Made by a program: the position numbers and the translations under genes. A stretch of DNA of 64,000 nt from an uncultured Odoribacter sp. (GTDB taxonomy: Bacteria > Bacteroidota > Bacteroidia > Bacteroidales > Marinifilaceae). The stretch spans positions 1-64,000 of the forward strand of contig CAJURM010000007.1 in NCBI GenBank assembly GCA_910589025.1, written 5' to 3'. Each line of letters starts with the position of its first letter. The first letter of the stretch is position 1. Positions 1 to 10,300 of this stretch are shown here, one piece after another. The notes under the pieces were generated by a model. It ran no database searches. It saw only the letters and a list, made by a program, of their open reading frames with translations, and was not told the DNA's origin.

Positions 1-1061
1 TCACATACTCCGTCTACCTTGCACTCGTAAGTCTGACCCGAACGCACACCGAAAAGCTGACAGGGAGAGCTGTAAGCACGCTGTTCATGCCAATTCGAAG
101 CATCCTTCAAGCGATAGGTTACCCGGTATTCCCGGTGCTCCGGAGCACTCTCCCAACTCGCTTCGAGATTTCCCCGATCAGGCAATAACTGCAACGATAA
201 CGGCGACGGACAATAACTCCCGATTCGGAATGTACGGATGACACTCAGACCGTCGTTTTCAAAAACACGGACATCATCGATTCCGTCCTTGGCTACGACA
301 CGGACACACCAGGCATAAACATGGCCAGGCTCCAACGGCGGACACATCGGACCGTAGGTGTAACTCGTCGATACAACACGCTCACGGAAAATCTCGGGGG
401 CAAAAGAAAAAGCGGAAGAAGGATCCATGCCCGTATCCCAAAGCTCTTTGATGACCAACTCATATTCCACCCGCGCCACACCGCTATGCCGGGGCGTCCA
501 CTGAAACTGAAAATGCAAAGGCTCCTGCCAGGCAAGAATTGCCCCGTCAAAAGGCAAACCCAACTGGGGTGGCTTTTGCAAAGAAAGGAATATCATCGCA
601 CTCCCTGCACGCGACAACAACCGGTTGGTTTGATACTCCAATACCTCCACCGAAAACTCTACCGGTCCCTCCGGCAACCGGCTCCCTTTCAGATAACCCG
701 AAGCGCCCAATCCCTGACCCGATAAATTACGCGGATCGAAATAAGGCCGGAGCTCTTCCATTGACAAACGATAAGGAACGTTGGGTTCCAATATCAACGG
801 AGCCACCGAAGCATAGGGCAACGACAGAAGTGTATAGCCACTGCCCTTCACCGTCAGACGCAGACGCACCGGCATCGAACTGTACTGCACATCCCGGTTT
901 AACAACGTCACGGATACACGCTCCCGGCTGCCGCTCACATAATCGCTCAGGTAAAAACTATACGGAGGCGATACATTCACCTGTACATGAACCGGATACG
1001 TCTGGGCGAAAGAAGAAACGCCCCAAAAAAGAAATATGAAAACAACTATTAACCGCATCAT
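1..1061 (-). CDS. Exported TANFOR-like / fibronectin-III surface protein (3' part missing)
   Basis: An open frame of 353 codons runs off the left edge of the window. It begins with two adjacent ATG codons, 6 bp after the stop of the upstream SprB-repeat gene. The first 20 residues form a clear signal peptide ending near SSFAQ. The mature N-terminus (YPVHVQVNVSPPYSFYLSDY) resembles the TANFOR domain, named from Tannerella forsythia surface proteins. This is followed by at least one, probably two, fibronectin-III-like modules (Trp/Tyr pattern around residues 175-290 and 300-353). The C-terminus is outside the window, so a T9SS sorting domain there can be neither seen nor excluded. It is the last visible gene of a six-gene surface locus. 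Export is well supported; the TANFOR assignment comes from memory of the motif and is moderate. Confidence 0.75.
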   Translation of the reverse strand, partial: MMRLIVVFIFLFWGVSSFAQTYPVHVQVNVSPPYSFYLSDYVSGSRERVSVTLLNRDVQYSSMPVRLRLTVKGSGYTLLSLPYASVAPLILEPNVPYRLSMEELRPYFDPRNLSGQGLGASGYLKGSRLPEGPVEFSVEVLEYQTNRLLSRAGSAMIFLSLQKPPQLGLPFDGAILAWQEPLHFQFQWTPRHSGVARVEYELVIKELWDTGMDPSSAFSFAPEIFRERVVSTSYTYGPMCPPLEPGHVYAWCVRVVAKDGIDDVRVFENDGLSVIRTFRIGSYCPSPLSLQLLPDRGNLEASWESAPEHREYRVTYRLKDASNWHEQRAYSSPCQLFGVRSGQTYECKVDGVC

Positions 1062-1067
1062 TCTGTC

Positions 1068-4000
1068 TTAAGGTTCCACCATTACTTTGACCGTTTCACG
1101 CTCTTTGCCGCATATCACCTGAACGATATACAACCCCAACGGCAAAAAAGATTCCTGCAACCACTCATACGTATCCAGCCCCTCGAAAGCCTCCTGTTTC
1201 ACCAACACCCCGTGCTGGGTATAAAGGAAAAAACGGACCGGTGCCGTCTCGTTCAGCTCCACCCGTACCCTGAATTGCCCCTTGTTCGGATTGGGCCACA
1301 ACTTCACGTCACGAATCCGCCGCTCCGCAACACGCTTTTCCCCTTCGCCTGCACTGTATTCCGCAACCGTCACCTCCTTATATAAAACAGCTTCACACTC
1401 ACCCACCACCGAACGCAGCCCAAGGGTGTACCGGCCCGGAACGTGAATCATCATTTCAGCCGTAACCCCCTCATTCAAAACCTCTATTTCCGGCATATCC
1501 GGGATCAGCCATTCCCAGCGCTCCGGAGCCGGAACCGTCGTATTCACCAGTTTCAACACATCTCCCGGACCCACTTCCGAAGCCATGGCAAAATTAACGG
1601 CAATATCCGTTTCCTGATGCCAGATGCTGACCTCCCCGCTACCGCTGCATCCGTCTGCATCCCTGATTTCCAGCCGATAGTGCCCTTCCCGCTCCGCTGT
1701 GAGAACCGGAGAGCGCGAATCCACCAACACACCGTCACGATACCAATGCCAGGAAACAGCCTCCTTCGTTTCTTTCAAATTACGGAGTTCGTGCAATTGC
1801 CCCCTGCAAAGGGTACGGTCACTTCCCAACTCAACCTCCAAAGGCAAAGGCTCCGAAAGACGATAGGTGAAATGCTTAAAACATCCGTAAGCATCCGTAA
1901 CATTCACTGTATACTCTCCCGCCGGCAAAGCATCCCGCGACAAAGCAGCATGTCCCGTGTCTTGCCACCGAACCGCATAAGGGGCGACACCTCCGCTCAC
2001 CTCTATCCGGATCGCACCGTTCCTGTCTCCGTAACAGACAGGGAAAATCACCTCTGCATCCGCCTCCAAACCTCCCGGCACAACAACCTCCCCCAACGCC
2101 TCTTCCCGGCAATCGTGCGCATCACTCACCAACACCAGATACGCACCGTCCGCCAAACCTTTTACAACCGCCGTCGTATCCCCGCTCGTCCAGAAATAAC
2201 GGTAAGGCGGTGTGCCTCCGGACACGAATGCCCTCATCTCACCGCTTTTCTCCCCGTTACAGGCTATCTCATTCCCCTGCACTTTTACAGCCAGCACGTC
2301 GGGCTCCGTCACCTCATACTCCTCCGCCCAGGCTTCAATTCCATTCTCATCGGTCACTTTCAGACGATACATACCGGCAGGCAATCCATCGGCGACAACA
2401 CCCCTGCAAAGTTCCGTACCCCGTCCTTCCCTGACCGCATACCACGTAAAACGGTAAACATCGCTTACTCCGCCCCGGGCGGAAGCCTCCAACCGGGCAT
2501 CATGACGCCCCTTGCAAGACACGATTGCCGTTTGTGTAATAAAAGCCTCCAATAACGGAGGTTGAGTCACCGTTACTGTAGCCCTTTTTTTACATTCATG
2601 CTCATCCGTCACCTCCACTTCATACACCCCCGCCGGAACACCGTCGACACGACCCGTTGTATCGTCCAGACTCCCAAGCCATTGGTAACGATAGGGCTGC
2701 ACACCCCCGGCAACCTCCGTCCACACAGCTCCATCACTCCGCCCATGCCCCAAAGGAGGGAGAAAACCGGGAGTAACCACCAACTCCTCAGGCGAAAGAA
2801 TACTCACCGTATCCCACGCCCGACACCCATGGCTGTCGCTGACATCAACACGGTAAAAACCTTCCGGCAAATGAGTGATCCGAGAAGTAGTCTGATTACC
2901 CGACCATCGGTAAAAATAAGGTTCCGTACCTCCGCTCAAACAAGCGGTAATCTCCCCGTCCGTATCGTATTTGCAAAGCAAATGACGGGGAACAAGACGA
3001 ACCTGCAAAACATCCGGCTCCGATAAAGTAACACTGCCTGCCGTCTGGCAACCGTTAGCATCGGTGACCCGCACATAATATTCCCCGGCTTCGGCAACAA
3101 TACGCTCCGTCGTCTCTCCACTCAAAGGCCAGAAATAAGAATAAGGAGAAGTACCTCCGCGCCCCATAGCCGTCACCTGCCCGTCCGCATCTCCGTTGCA
3201 ACTCGGAAGAACCGTTGAGAAATCAATCGTCAGCTCCGCCGGTTCTTTCACAACCAAAGCGGAGGAATAAGCCTCATTGTTATTTTTATCCCGAATCCGG
3301 ACCCGGTAAGTGCCGGCTCCTATATCCGGACAGGAACGGGTCGTGCAATTCAGATTGCCCCACGTACTGCCATTCTGTTTTTGCCACTGGTATGTGTAAG
3401 GGGAAACCCCTCCTGTCCCCGAAGCCTCCATTGCTGCTGTCAGCGTACCATAACAAGTCACCTCCTTTGTCTGGGTAACAACCGCCAACAACAAATCCGG
3501 CTGTGTCAGGGTTATATTGACAGAAGCCACACATCCGGCAGTGTTTTCGGCGGTAGAAGGCTGTACGCCCCTATAGCGTCCGTCGCGGACCGTAATGGAA
3601 TATGTTCCTTTTCCCAAAGAAGAGTGACTACTACCCGTAAGGGAAGAGAGCAGGCTATTGTCTTTTTTCCATTCATACACATAGCCTCCGCTGCCTCCGC
3701 TTGCCACCACCGCGATACTGCCGTTTGAAAGCCCGTAACCGGAAGGATTCACCGGTTCGGACAATTGTTGCACTTTCACCGGAGTTCCCGGTTGTCCGAC
3801 TTTTATCTTCCATACTTTTTCCGCATTATTCTCCCGGGCGGTACAGCCGTTGGCTCCATGCAAACGCAAAGCATATTCCCCCGCCTTCAACCCGGAAACA
3901 CTCTCCAGCCGTCCCCGGGACAGGGGCATAGAATCCGTCGGCGTGTACAAAAGATAGAGATTGCCTTTACCGCCTGTCGCCCGGAGGGTTATCCTACCGT

Positions 4001-5234
4001 TTTTTCCCCCGTAACAATCCGCTCCGACAGCAACAACCGACTCCAAATCCGGATCCGCCACCATTGCCACTTCTATGTCGTTCAGTTCATGATCCGTTCC
4101 GTCCGCCACATAACCGGGATAATCGTCGGGATAAGCGCCCTGGCTGATCTGTATTTTATACCTACCGGAAGAGAGTCCCGGAATGACACACGACGCCTCT
4201 TCCTGTTTCAGCCGTACACTGCCGGCTCCGACCCAATGGCCTGTAGCAAAAGTACTGCTCTGCGAAGGAGAGGGAATTTGATCGGGTTTATATTCCTCCC
4301 ACTTCCGGAGGGCTATTTCAACCGTTTCTCCTGTTAACAACGCACGGTCAAAATACACTTTTATTTTTCCGTCACTGCCGTAGGAACAGGAGGGTGTTTC
4401 GATTTCAGTCCTGACCAACTTCGGTGCATAAAGCCGGGGGTCAAGGATCATCAACGGAGACTCCGTACAACCGGCTATTTTCACGGCAATCAGTTTCTTC
4501 TCCTTCAGCACCGTCCGGAAAGCCTCTTCCCCCATCAGGTCATTGCCGGAAAAAGAGGCCACCGAACCGTTATACAAAGAGGAAGGCACCGCCTTCCATT
4601 CGACATCCGTCCACGCTTCGGAAGCGGAACGGCCCTTCACGGCATATTGCCAGGCATAAGCGGCAGCGGCAAATCCCTTCGTGGCTTTCAGCATTATCTT
4701 CTTCTTATCGAGCAGCACCAGATCCGTCGTCCTGTAAGTCCCTTTGTAATCGTGATAATAAAGGTCTATCTTTTCGGGAAAAATACTCAAAGTAACATAA
4801 GAACTCCAAAACGGTATTTTATCATCAATAACAACCGTTTCACACGGATAAGCGGAAACAGGAAACGAAAAAACGTCGCTTGACCCCTTCTTTTTATCAA
4901 CACAACCAAACCTATTTCTCCATTTCCGTTTTCCATAAAAACGGTAATTCACCAACCGCGAAGAAGCCTGCTTGTAAAACACAAATGCCGGACAATCCCG
5001 CCAGTTCTTATCCACACCGATAGCATTCAAATCCTGCTTAAGTAACTCTTGTTCCGATTCTCCCGAAAAAGTTACATAAAACATAAAATAATTACTGCAT
5101 CGGTGACTATAATTATTATCGGTTCTTACCCTCGCATTCAATTCGTAGCGATACCGTCCCTCCGGTGGTTCCATGGCGGCAAGACGGGTAAAAATCAAAA
5201 ACAAGCCGGTAAACAAGACACACGCTCTTTTCAT
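1068..5234 (-). CDS. Large SprB-repeat surface protein with type IX secretion C-terminal domain
   Basis: The chosen start is the ATG at 5234, giving 1,388 residues. It directly precedes a signal peptide (MKRACVLFTGLFLIFTRLA) and lies 8 bp after the upstream stop; the longer frame would overlap the previous gene. Residues about 1-350 form a unique N-terminal region. From about 405 to 1150 there are eight or nine SprB-like repeats of about 75-85 residues. Each has a C-x-G/D-x-x-x-G start, a GG-x-x-P-Y-x-Y-x-W core and a Y-x-V-x-V-x-D-x-x-G-C end. Residues 1312-1388 match a type A T9SS sorting domain (PNPNKGQF, LPLGLYIVQV, KVMVEP). By analogy with the SprB adhesin of gliding Bacteroidota it should be secreted by the T9SS and anchored at the surface. 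The binding target is unknown. Confidence 0.88.
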   Translation of the reverse strand: MKRACVLFTGLFLIFTRLAAMEPPEGRYRYELNARVRTDNNYSHRCSNYFMFYVTFSGESEQELLKQDLNAIGVDKNWRDCPAFVFYKQASSRLVNYRFYGKRKWRNRFGCVDKKKGSSDVFSFPVSAYPCETVVIDDKIPFWSSYVTLSIFPEKIDLYYHDYKGTYRTTDLVLLDKKKIMLKATKGFAAAAYAWQYAVKGRSASEAWTDVEWKAVPSSLYNGSVASFSGNDLMGEEAFRTVLKEKKLIAVKIAGCTESPLMILDPRLYAPKLVRTEIETPSCSYGSDGKIKVYFDRALLTGETVEIALRKWEEYKPDQIPSPSQSSTFATGHWVGAGSVRLKQEEASCVIPGLSSGRYKIQISQGAYPDDYPGYVADGTDHELNDIEVAMVADPDLESVVAVGADCYGGKNGRITLRATGGKGNLYLLYTPTDSMPLSRGRLESVSGLKAGEYALRLHGANGCTARENNAEKVWKIKVGQPGTPVKVQQLSEPVNPSGYGLSNGSIAVVASGGSGGYVYEWKKDNSLLSSLTGSSHSSLGKGTYSITVRDGRYRGVQPSTAENTAGCVASVNITLTQPDLLLAVVTQTKEVTCYGTLTAAMEASGTGGVSPYTYQWQKQNGSTWGNLNCTTRSCPDIGAGTYRVRIRDKNNNEAYSSALVVKEPAELTIDFSTVLPSCNGDADGQVTAMGRGGTSPYSYFWPLSGETTERIVAEAGEYYVRVTDANGCQTAGSVTLSEPDVLQVRLVPRHLLCKYDTDGEITACLSGGTEPYFYRWSGNQTTSRITHLPEGFYRVDVSDSHGCRAWDTVSILSPEELVVTPGFLPPLGHGRSDGAVWTEVAGGVQPYRYQWLGSLDDTTGRVDGVPAGVYEVEVTDEHECKKRATVTVTQPPLLEAFITQTAIVSCKGRHDARLEASARGGVSDVYRFTWYAVREGRGTELCRGVVADGLPAGMYRLKVTDENGIEAWAEEYEVTEPDVLAVKVQGNEIACNGEKSGEMRAFVSGGTPPYRYFWTSGDTTAVVKGLADGAYLVLVSDAHDCREEALGEVVVPGGLEADAEVIFPVCYGDRNGAIRIEVSGGVAPYAVRWQDTGHAALSRDALPAGEYTVNVTDAYGCFKHFTYRLSEPLPLEVELGSDRTLCRGQLHELRNLKETKEAVSWHWYRDGVLVDSRSPVLTAEREGHYRLEIRDADGCSGSGEVSIWHQETDIAVNFAMASEVGPGDVLKLVNTTVPAPERWEWLIPDMPEIEVLNEGVTAEMMIHVPGRYTLGLRSVVGECEAVLYKEVTVAEYSAGEGEKRVAERRIRDVKLWPNPNKGQFRVRVELNETAPVRFFLYTQHGVLVKQEAFEGLDTYEWLQESFLPLGLYIVQVICGKERETVKVMVEP

Positions 5235-5242
5235 ATAATCAT

Positions 5243-7309
5243 CTATTTGTCCAAATCTATATCCAATTTTTTCACACCGGAAGCCCCACCCCCCTCCAAT
5301 AAAGCACGCAGGAGATAAGAGTAAGTCATGCTGACCCCTATGTTTTCGTCCACGATTTCGGTCTGCCAACCGGGTAATGTCCGCCAAAGGGTAAGCGGTT
5401 GTCCGTTTTCACTCCGGTAAACCTGATAGCTTCTCACGTTTGCAAGATTGCCGGTCCACTGCAATTTGATCAGCAGATTCCGTTTGTCCACAATCGCGTC
5501 AAAACGTCCAATCCCCTTTTCCTTACCGAAAGAAGCCGGTAAAACGACAGTCAGCACAGGAGAGGGAGCAGACTTCCACCCCGAACGGTCCTCGGCAAAA
5601 ACCGAATAGGTATAGGCAGCCCCCGCCTCACAAGCCGTATCCGTATACGAAGTCGTCAACGTATCGGCAAAACGCGCCAGCAATTGAGGCTCCCCGTCGG
5701 CATTTTTCCGTTGACGGTAAAGCAAATGCCACCGGACATCTTCATCAGGAGAGGGAATCCAGCTGACCATGACCCCCGCTTTCTCCACCCGGTAATCGCT
5801 TATCAGGGGAGAAAGCGGAGGTATCACATCGGGTTTACGCAACTCAAGCCGTTCGGAAAAAGCAGACTGGTTGTAGCGTTTGTCTACAGCCGACAAATAA
5901 TAATAGACCTTGCTGTTCAGCGTAGCCACTTCCACCGTATCGACAAACAGCGTATCGGCAATCACCCGGTCCGAAAGAGGGTAAGGCTCCTCCTCCGGCA
6001 ACTCCGCCCGGTAGAGGAAATAGCCCTGCAAATCCCCCTCCGTATTGGGATGCCAATGCAAACGGACAATACCGTTGGTATCCACTTCCCCCGCCAGCCC
6101 CCGGGGCACATCGGGAGGCACGGTATCCAGCGGCTGCACCAACACCGGATGCGATACGGTTGATTTCCCCTCCAAAGCCACCGCCCTGACCGCCAGATAA
6201 TTGACCGCCTCCGGCTCCTCCCAAACAAATCTGCGTTCCCGGGGAGGAATCAGTCCCGAAACGGATGTATAATCCCCTCCGGCAACAGAAGCCCTCAAAA
6301 GCTCAAAACCGGCAATAAAATCATTACCCTCCTCGTCAAACTCCCATTCCATCTCCACTCCTCCCTGCGCATTGACAACAACCCGCCGCATAACAGGCAC
6401 ATACGACAAGACATTCATCCCTTTTCCGGAAACCGCTTCCGAAGCCGGCCCGGTTTCCCCGAACGGACTGATGCCCCGGACCCGGTAATAAGTCACCGTA
6501 TAATTATCCGCCAACGAATCGACATACACCATCTTCCCCGAACCGTTATCCAAACTCGAAACGGGACGCCCCGGCAAACGGCTGAAATGCACCCCGTCCG
6601 TCGATTTCTCGATATAATAGGAATTGTAATAATCCACCAAACGACCGTAATCCCAGGTAAGCACCGCCGCTTTATTTCCCCACTCGGCAGCCAGCCCCAC
6701 CGGCAAAGGCAGAGGCTTATACTCGTCCGGCGAGGTATAAACGGAAGCCATCCCGTAACGCAGGCTATCTGCCTGCGTCGCCGGAATCACCCTGTAAAGA
6801 TAATACTCACCCGGACGTACCGTGGTGTCACGCCATCCCCAACCCGCCATACAAGCCACCTCAAAATCCAAATCGGCAGCATACAGGGAAAACGTAAAAC
6901 GCTGCTCCAACTCCTGAGCCAGATTCACAATCCGCGCCAACCCTTCCGAATCCTCGCCCGTCAATTGAAAATCCTCCCCATACAACGCCTGGGCCACAAT
7001 GGCCGCATTATCATTCTCTTCAATCCGGTCTTTCCACGCCTCCAACGGACGGGGACGAATTATGCCCTCACCCAGAATTTTTCTCTCAGGGGTGTCCAAT
7101 ATCTTCTTATCCCGGACCACCGTATAGCGTTCCAGCCGGAAACCGCAACGGTTCGTCTGCTTCCAGACCAACGGAGTGGCGGCAGCCCAACGCAACAAAA
7201 CAGCCTCTTTCTGTGCACTTACCCGAAGATAAAGGAAGGACGAATCAGGCGACTGCGACCTCCCAGGCAATGCCATACATAAAAAGAGGAAAAAAACGAT
7301 TTTTTTCAT
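5243..7309 (-). CDS. Exported multi-domain fibronectin type III protein
   Basis: The 688-residue product starts with a signal peptide (MKKIVFFLFLCMALPGRSQ). About five fibronectin-III-like modules fill residues 205 to 680, each with the W/V-x-L-x-W start and a Y-x-Y/L-x-A end; examples are LTWDYGRLVDYYNSYYIEK near 215 and VSWIPSPDEDVRWHLLYRQ near 510. The first 200 residues are less regular. There is no lipobox and no T9SS C-terminal domain, since the end (KKLDIDLDK) lacks the sorting pattern. It therefore probably stays in the periplasm or binds a surface partner encoded in the same locus. Gaps to the neighbours are 6 bp upstream and 8 bp downstream, so cotranscription is very likely. Its function is unknown beyond a presumed protein- or glycan-binding scaffold. 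Confidence 0.82.
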   Translation of the reverse strand: MKKIVFFLFLCMALPGRSQSPDSSFLYLRVSAQKEAVLLRWAAATPLVWKQTNRCGFRLERYTVVRDKKILDTPERKILGEGIIRPRPLEAWKDRIEENDNAAIVAQALYGEDFQLTGEDSEGLARIVNLAQELEQRFTFSLYAADLDFEVACMAGWGWRDTTVRPGEYYLYRVIPATQADSLRYGMASVYTSPDEYKPLPLPVGLAAEWGNKAAVLTWDYGRLVDYYNSYYIEKSTDGVHFSRLPGRPVSSLDNGSGKMVYVDSLADNYTVTYYRVRGISPFGETGPASEAVSGKGMNVLSYVPVMRRVVVNAQGGVEMEWEFDEEGNDFIAGFELLRASVAGGDYTSVSGLIPPRERRFVWEEPEAVNYLAVRAVALEGKSTVSHPVLVQPLDTVPPDVPRGLAGEVDTNGIVRLHWHPNTEGDLQGYFLYRAELPEEEPYPLSDRVIADTLFVDTVEVATLNSKVYYYLSAVDKRYNQSAFSERLELRKPDVIPPLSPLISDYRVEKAGVMVSWIPSPDEDVRWHLLYRQRKNADGEPQLLARFADTLTTSYTDTACEAGAAYTYSVFAEDRSGWKSAPSPVLTVVLPASFGKEKGIGRFDAIVDKRNLLIKLQWTGNLANVRSYQVYRSENGQPLTLWRTLPGWQTEIVDENIGVSMTYSYLLRALLEGGGASGVKKLDIDLDK

Positions 7310-7315
7310 TGTCTC

Positions 7316-10300
7316 CTAATAAATATATTCAAACACGGCACTGCTGCCCGGAGTACCGTCCGGCTGACGGAAGCCCACACGCACATGGTATTTCCCCTCC
7401 GGGAAAACCGGCACATATCCTTCCACCAATTTCTCATAGCCACGCAAAACCGATGTCTGATAAAGATACCGGTTCACCACCCGGTTGCGCAAATCGGAAT
7501 GGTCTTTTATGTATGCTTCATACAAATCATAGGTCACCGGGAACGCCCTGCGGGCCACCCCGTTGAAATTACCGGCTTCCACCTCCTCCAGATAGGAGGG
7601 CATAAGCCGAAGCGCCCGCACAGGGGGAACGCCCCACTCTTCCGGATCGCGATAAGCAAGACCGACATCTCCATACGGATAATGCTCGTATATCATCGGA
7701 TAGATAACCTGCCGGTAAAAATAATCGTCCAACACCGCTTCTTTCGTCAGCAACGGACGCCCCGCCGTATACTCATTTCCGGCCAAATCAGCCTGATCAA
7801 AAGGCTCCATTCCCGTTACATTCGCGTTTAAATGAAAATACTCCCCATCCCGCCAACCGGAAGAACCGTAGGACTTCCCGGCACGTATTTTTTCCGCCAA
7901 CGTACGATAGGCACTGGTGGAAAACTCATACTCCAACAACACTTTGCCGACATCCGTCCGGATTTCCCCCTCCGCCTGCGCCTGCTTCACCGTAATCTCA
8001 TTCCCGTCTCCGCCCAACTGCTGCTCTTTGTAAGAAACCCCTCCCTTCTTACCGTCCTCCCCCTTGGAAAGCGTAACGACTGAAAAAGAATAGGCCGTTG
8101 ACAAATCCAGCGACGGCGTCACATACCTCAATGTCCTGGCCGAAGCGTCATAATTCAGGGAAGCATCAACGGGAGCGGCATCTCCCGTACGGAAACATAT
8201 CTTATGCTCAAACTCCGGCGTAAAGAGATAAGGCTGTCCCCTTTTCAGACAGACATACCCCCGGGATCCTTCGCCGGGCAAATAAAAACGCTGTCCGACA
8301 ACGGGATAGGCATAGTCAACATTCTGTAAGGGAATATTATCCGGAGCCGTACCGGTGGTCAGGGTGATTTCCTTCTCTTCATAAGCCTTCTGTCCGCTGC
8401 TATACACGATTTCCCACTGTCCGTTGCGATACTCCTCAAATCCCACACGTACGCTCACTTTCAGCTCCTTTTGCGGAGGCAGTACATCATGAGAATAAAA
8501 AGAAGCCGCATCCCGGTTCGTATTCCACCTCACCTCCCCGGGCAATTCCACCCCACCGTCCGTCACACTGAAACGATCCAACGTAAGGCGGTACTGCTTC
8601 GGTCCTTTATCTTCCTCCAATTCGAAATTCTTACCTACAGCCATATTAAAAGCCACCTGGGGAGCTGCAAACACATCCACCTCCGTACTGCCGTCTTCCG
8701 GTGAAATATCCCCGATGACCGGAAATCCCAAAGGACTTCCCCCCGGCATCATCAACTCACACTCCTCCCCAAAAGTCAGTTTCAACCGGATATTTCCCTT
8801 CACCAACCCGCCGAGCAAATTAAATTTCACACCCAGATACCCCTTAAACCACGAAGGATTCGGGAGTTTTGCCTGAAAAAGGGTAGCCGCCCCGGCTTTT
8901 ATAATAGGGATTTTCTTCTTGACAAAAAACAATTTCAGATTCACTCCGCACTCCCCTTGCAAATAAGCATAGGCCTGACCGTTGGCATACCAACCGTTGA
9001 TTCCCACCGGACCGTTTCTCCCTTTACATTGAAGCTCCCCATAATCGCGCAACATGATGTCGAACCCCAGTCCGGTTTCAAAATTGGCATACAGGATAAG
9101 GAAAGTTATATCCCCCGTTCCCACGCTGAAATCCGTCCCGAAAGCAAATCCTCCGCCCTTCCCCAAAACATTGAAATCACGCATGTAATCCAATTTATCC
9201 AGTTCCACACCCAATATATCAGCCACCTGGCGAGGAGGAGGCGGGGAACCTTCAAGACGGGAGCCCGTCATAAAATACGCTCCCGACTTCATCTTCACCA
9301 GTCCCGCCAGATCCAGCTCCACACCCAACCTGTTTTGAGGAGTCCCCATGTGCATATACCATTCGTCAGGAGCAACATGCAACACACAATGACCGGCACA
9401 ATTATGTTCCCCCCGCCCTTTCAATATACCCAATACATTCACATAAATATCAAACGTAGAATGCAAAACCCGGTTGCTAAAATCATACTGTATCCCCAAA
9501 GCCGCCATCAAACCGGGGTGGTCCAATGCCCCGGCAGGTGTCACTGCCCGGGCCGCCTCGGTCGGCTGACTCATTTTTAAAAGCTGCAATTCATCCAGAC
9601 CGGCAACCTGCTTTGTATTCCGGGACAAATATTCCGATTCCTCCCGGAGTATCGATGCCAATTTATCCCTTACAGCCTCTTGGGCCCGCTCCAAAACAGG
9701 ATTATCACACAACACCCTGGCCTGTCCGAAAAAGCCCATGTAAGCAAGACCGCCCTTGTTTGTAAAAGCTATCTCAAACGAGGCCTCCCCATTCATCATC
9801 CCCGGCGAACCGACACTTAACAACACCGATGTTTTCAGTTCCAATCCCCGCTTATTGTCAGGCACATACACCGCCCCGGAAGGCAATACCGACTCGCCCG
9901 CACTTTGCTGGGACATCTTATAATAAGCCCCGCCCCCGATTCCATTAATAGAAACCGGAGGAAAAACAGGTACGCCCGCTACACCGAACATCGCACTCCC
10001 GTCCACCAGCCAGTAACGGAAATCCTTCCGTCCGAATATGACTCTCGATTTCACGGCAAGGGAATTACAACACGTCAATATCATTTCAATATTGCCTGCA
10101 AAGCCGTTTCCATACGTCGGATCGTCACGGTTAAGACCGATCTGACCTTTCAGACTGAAACTTCCCGCCATTTCGGTATCAATACCGATCGTCCCGATGT
10201 CCAGACGCTTGTATTTCCAGGACTGCAACCCCCTGTCCTCATTTATCGCCCCCACGACACAAAGCCGCGTATCCGCTTTCAAGGCAAAAGGCGCTTTCGA

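Noticed and set aside
1443..2555. A 370-codon rightward open frame opposite the SprB-repeat gene
   Set aside because: It lies wholly antisense to a well-supported gene, is Arg/His/Pro-rich without any motif, and arises from the repeat codon pattern on the other strand.
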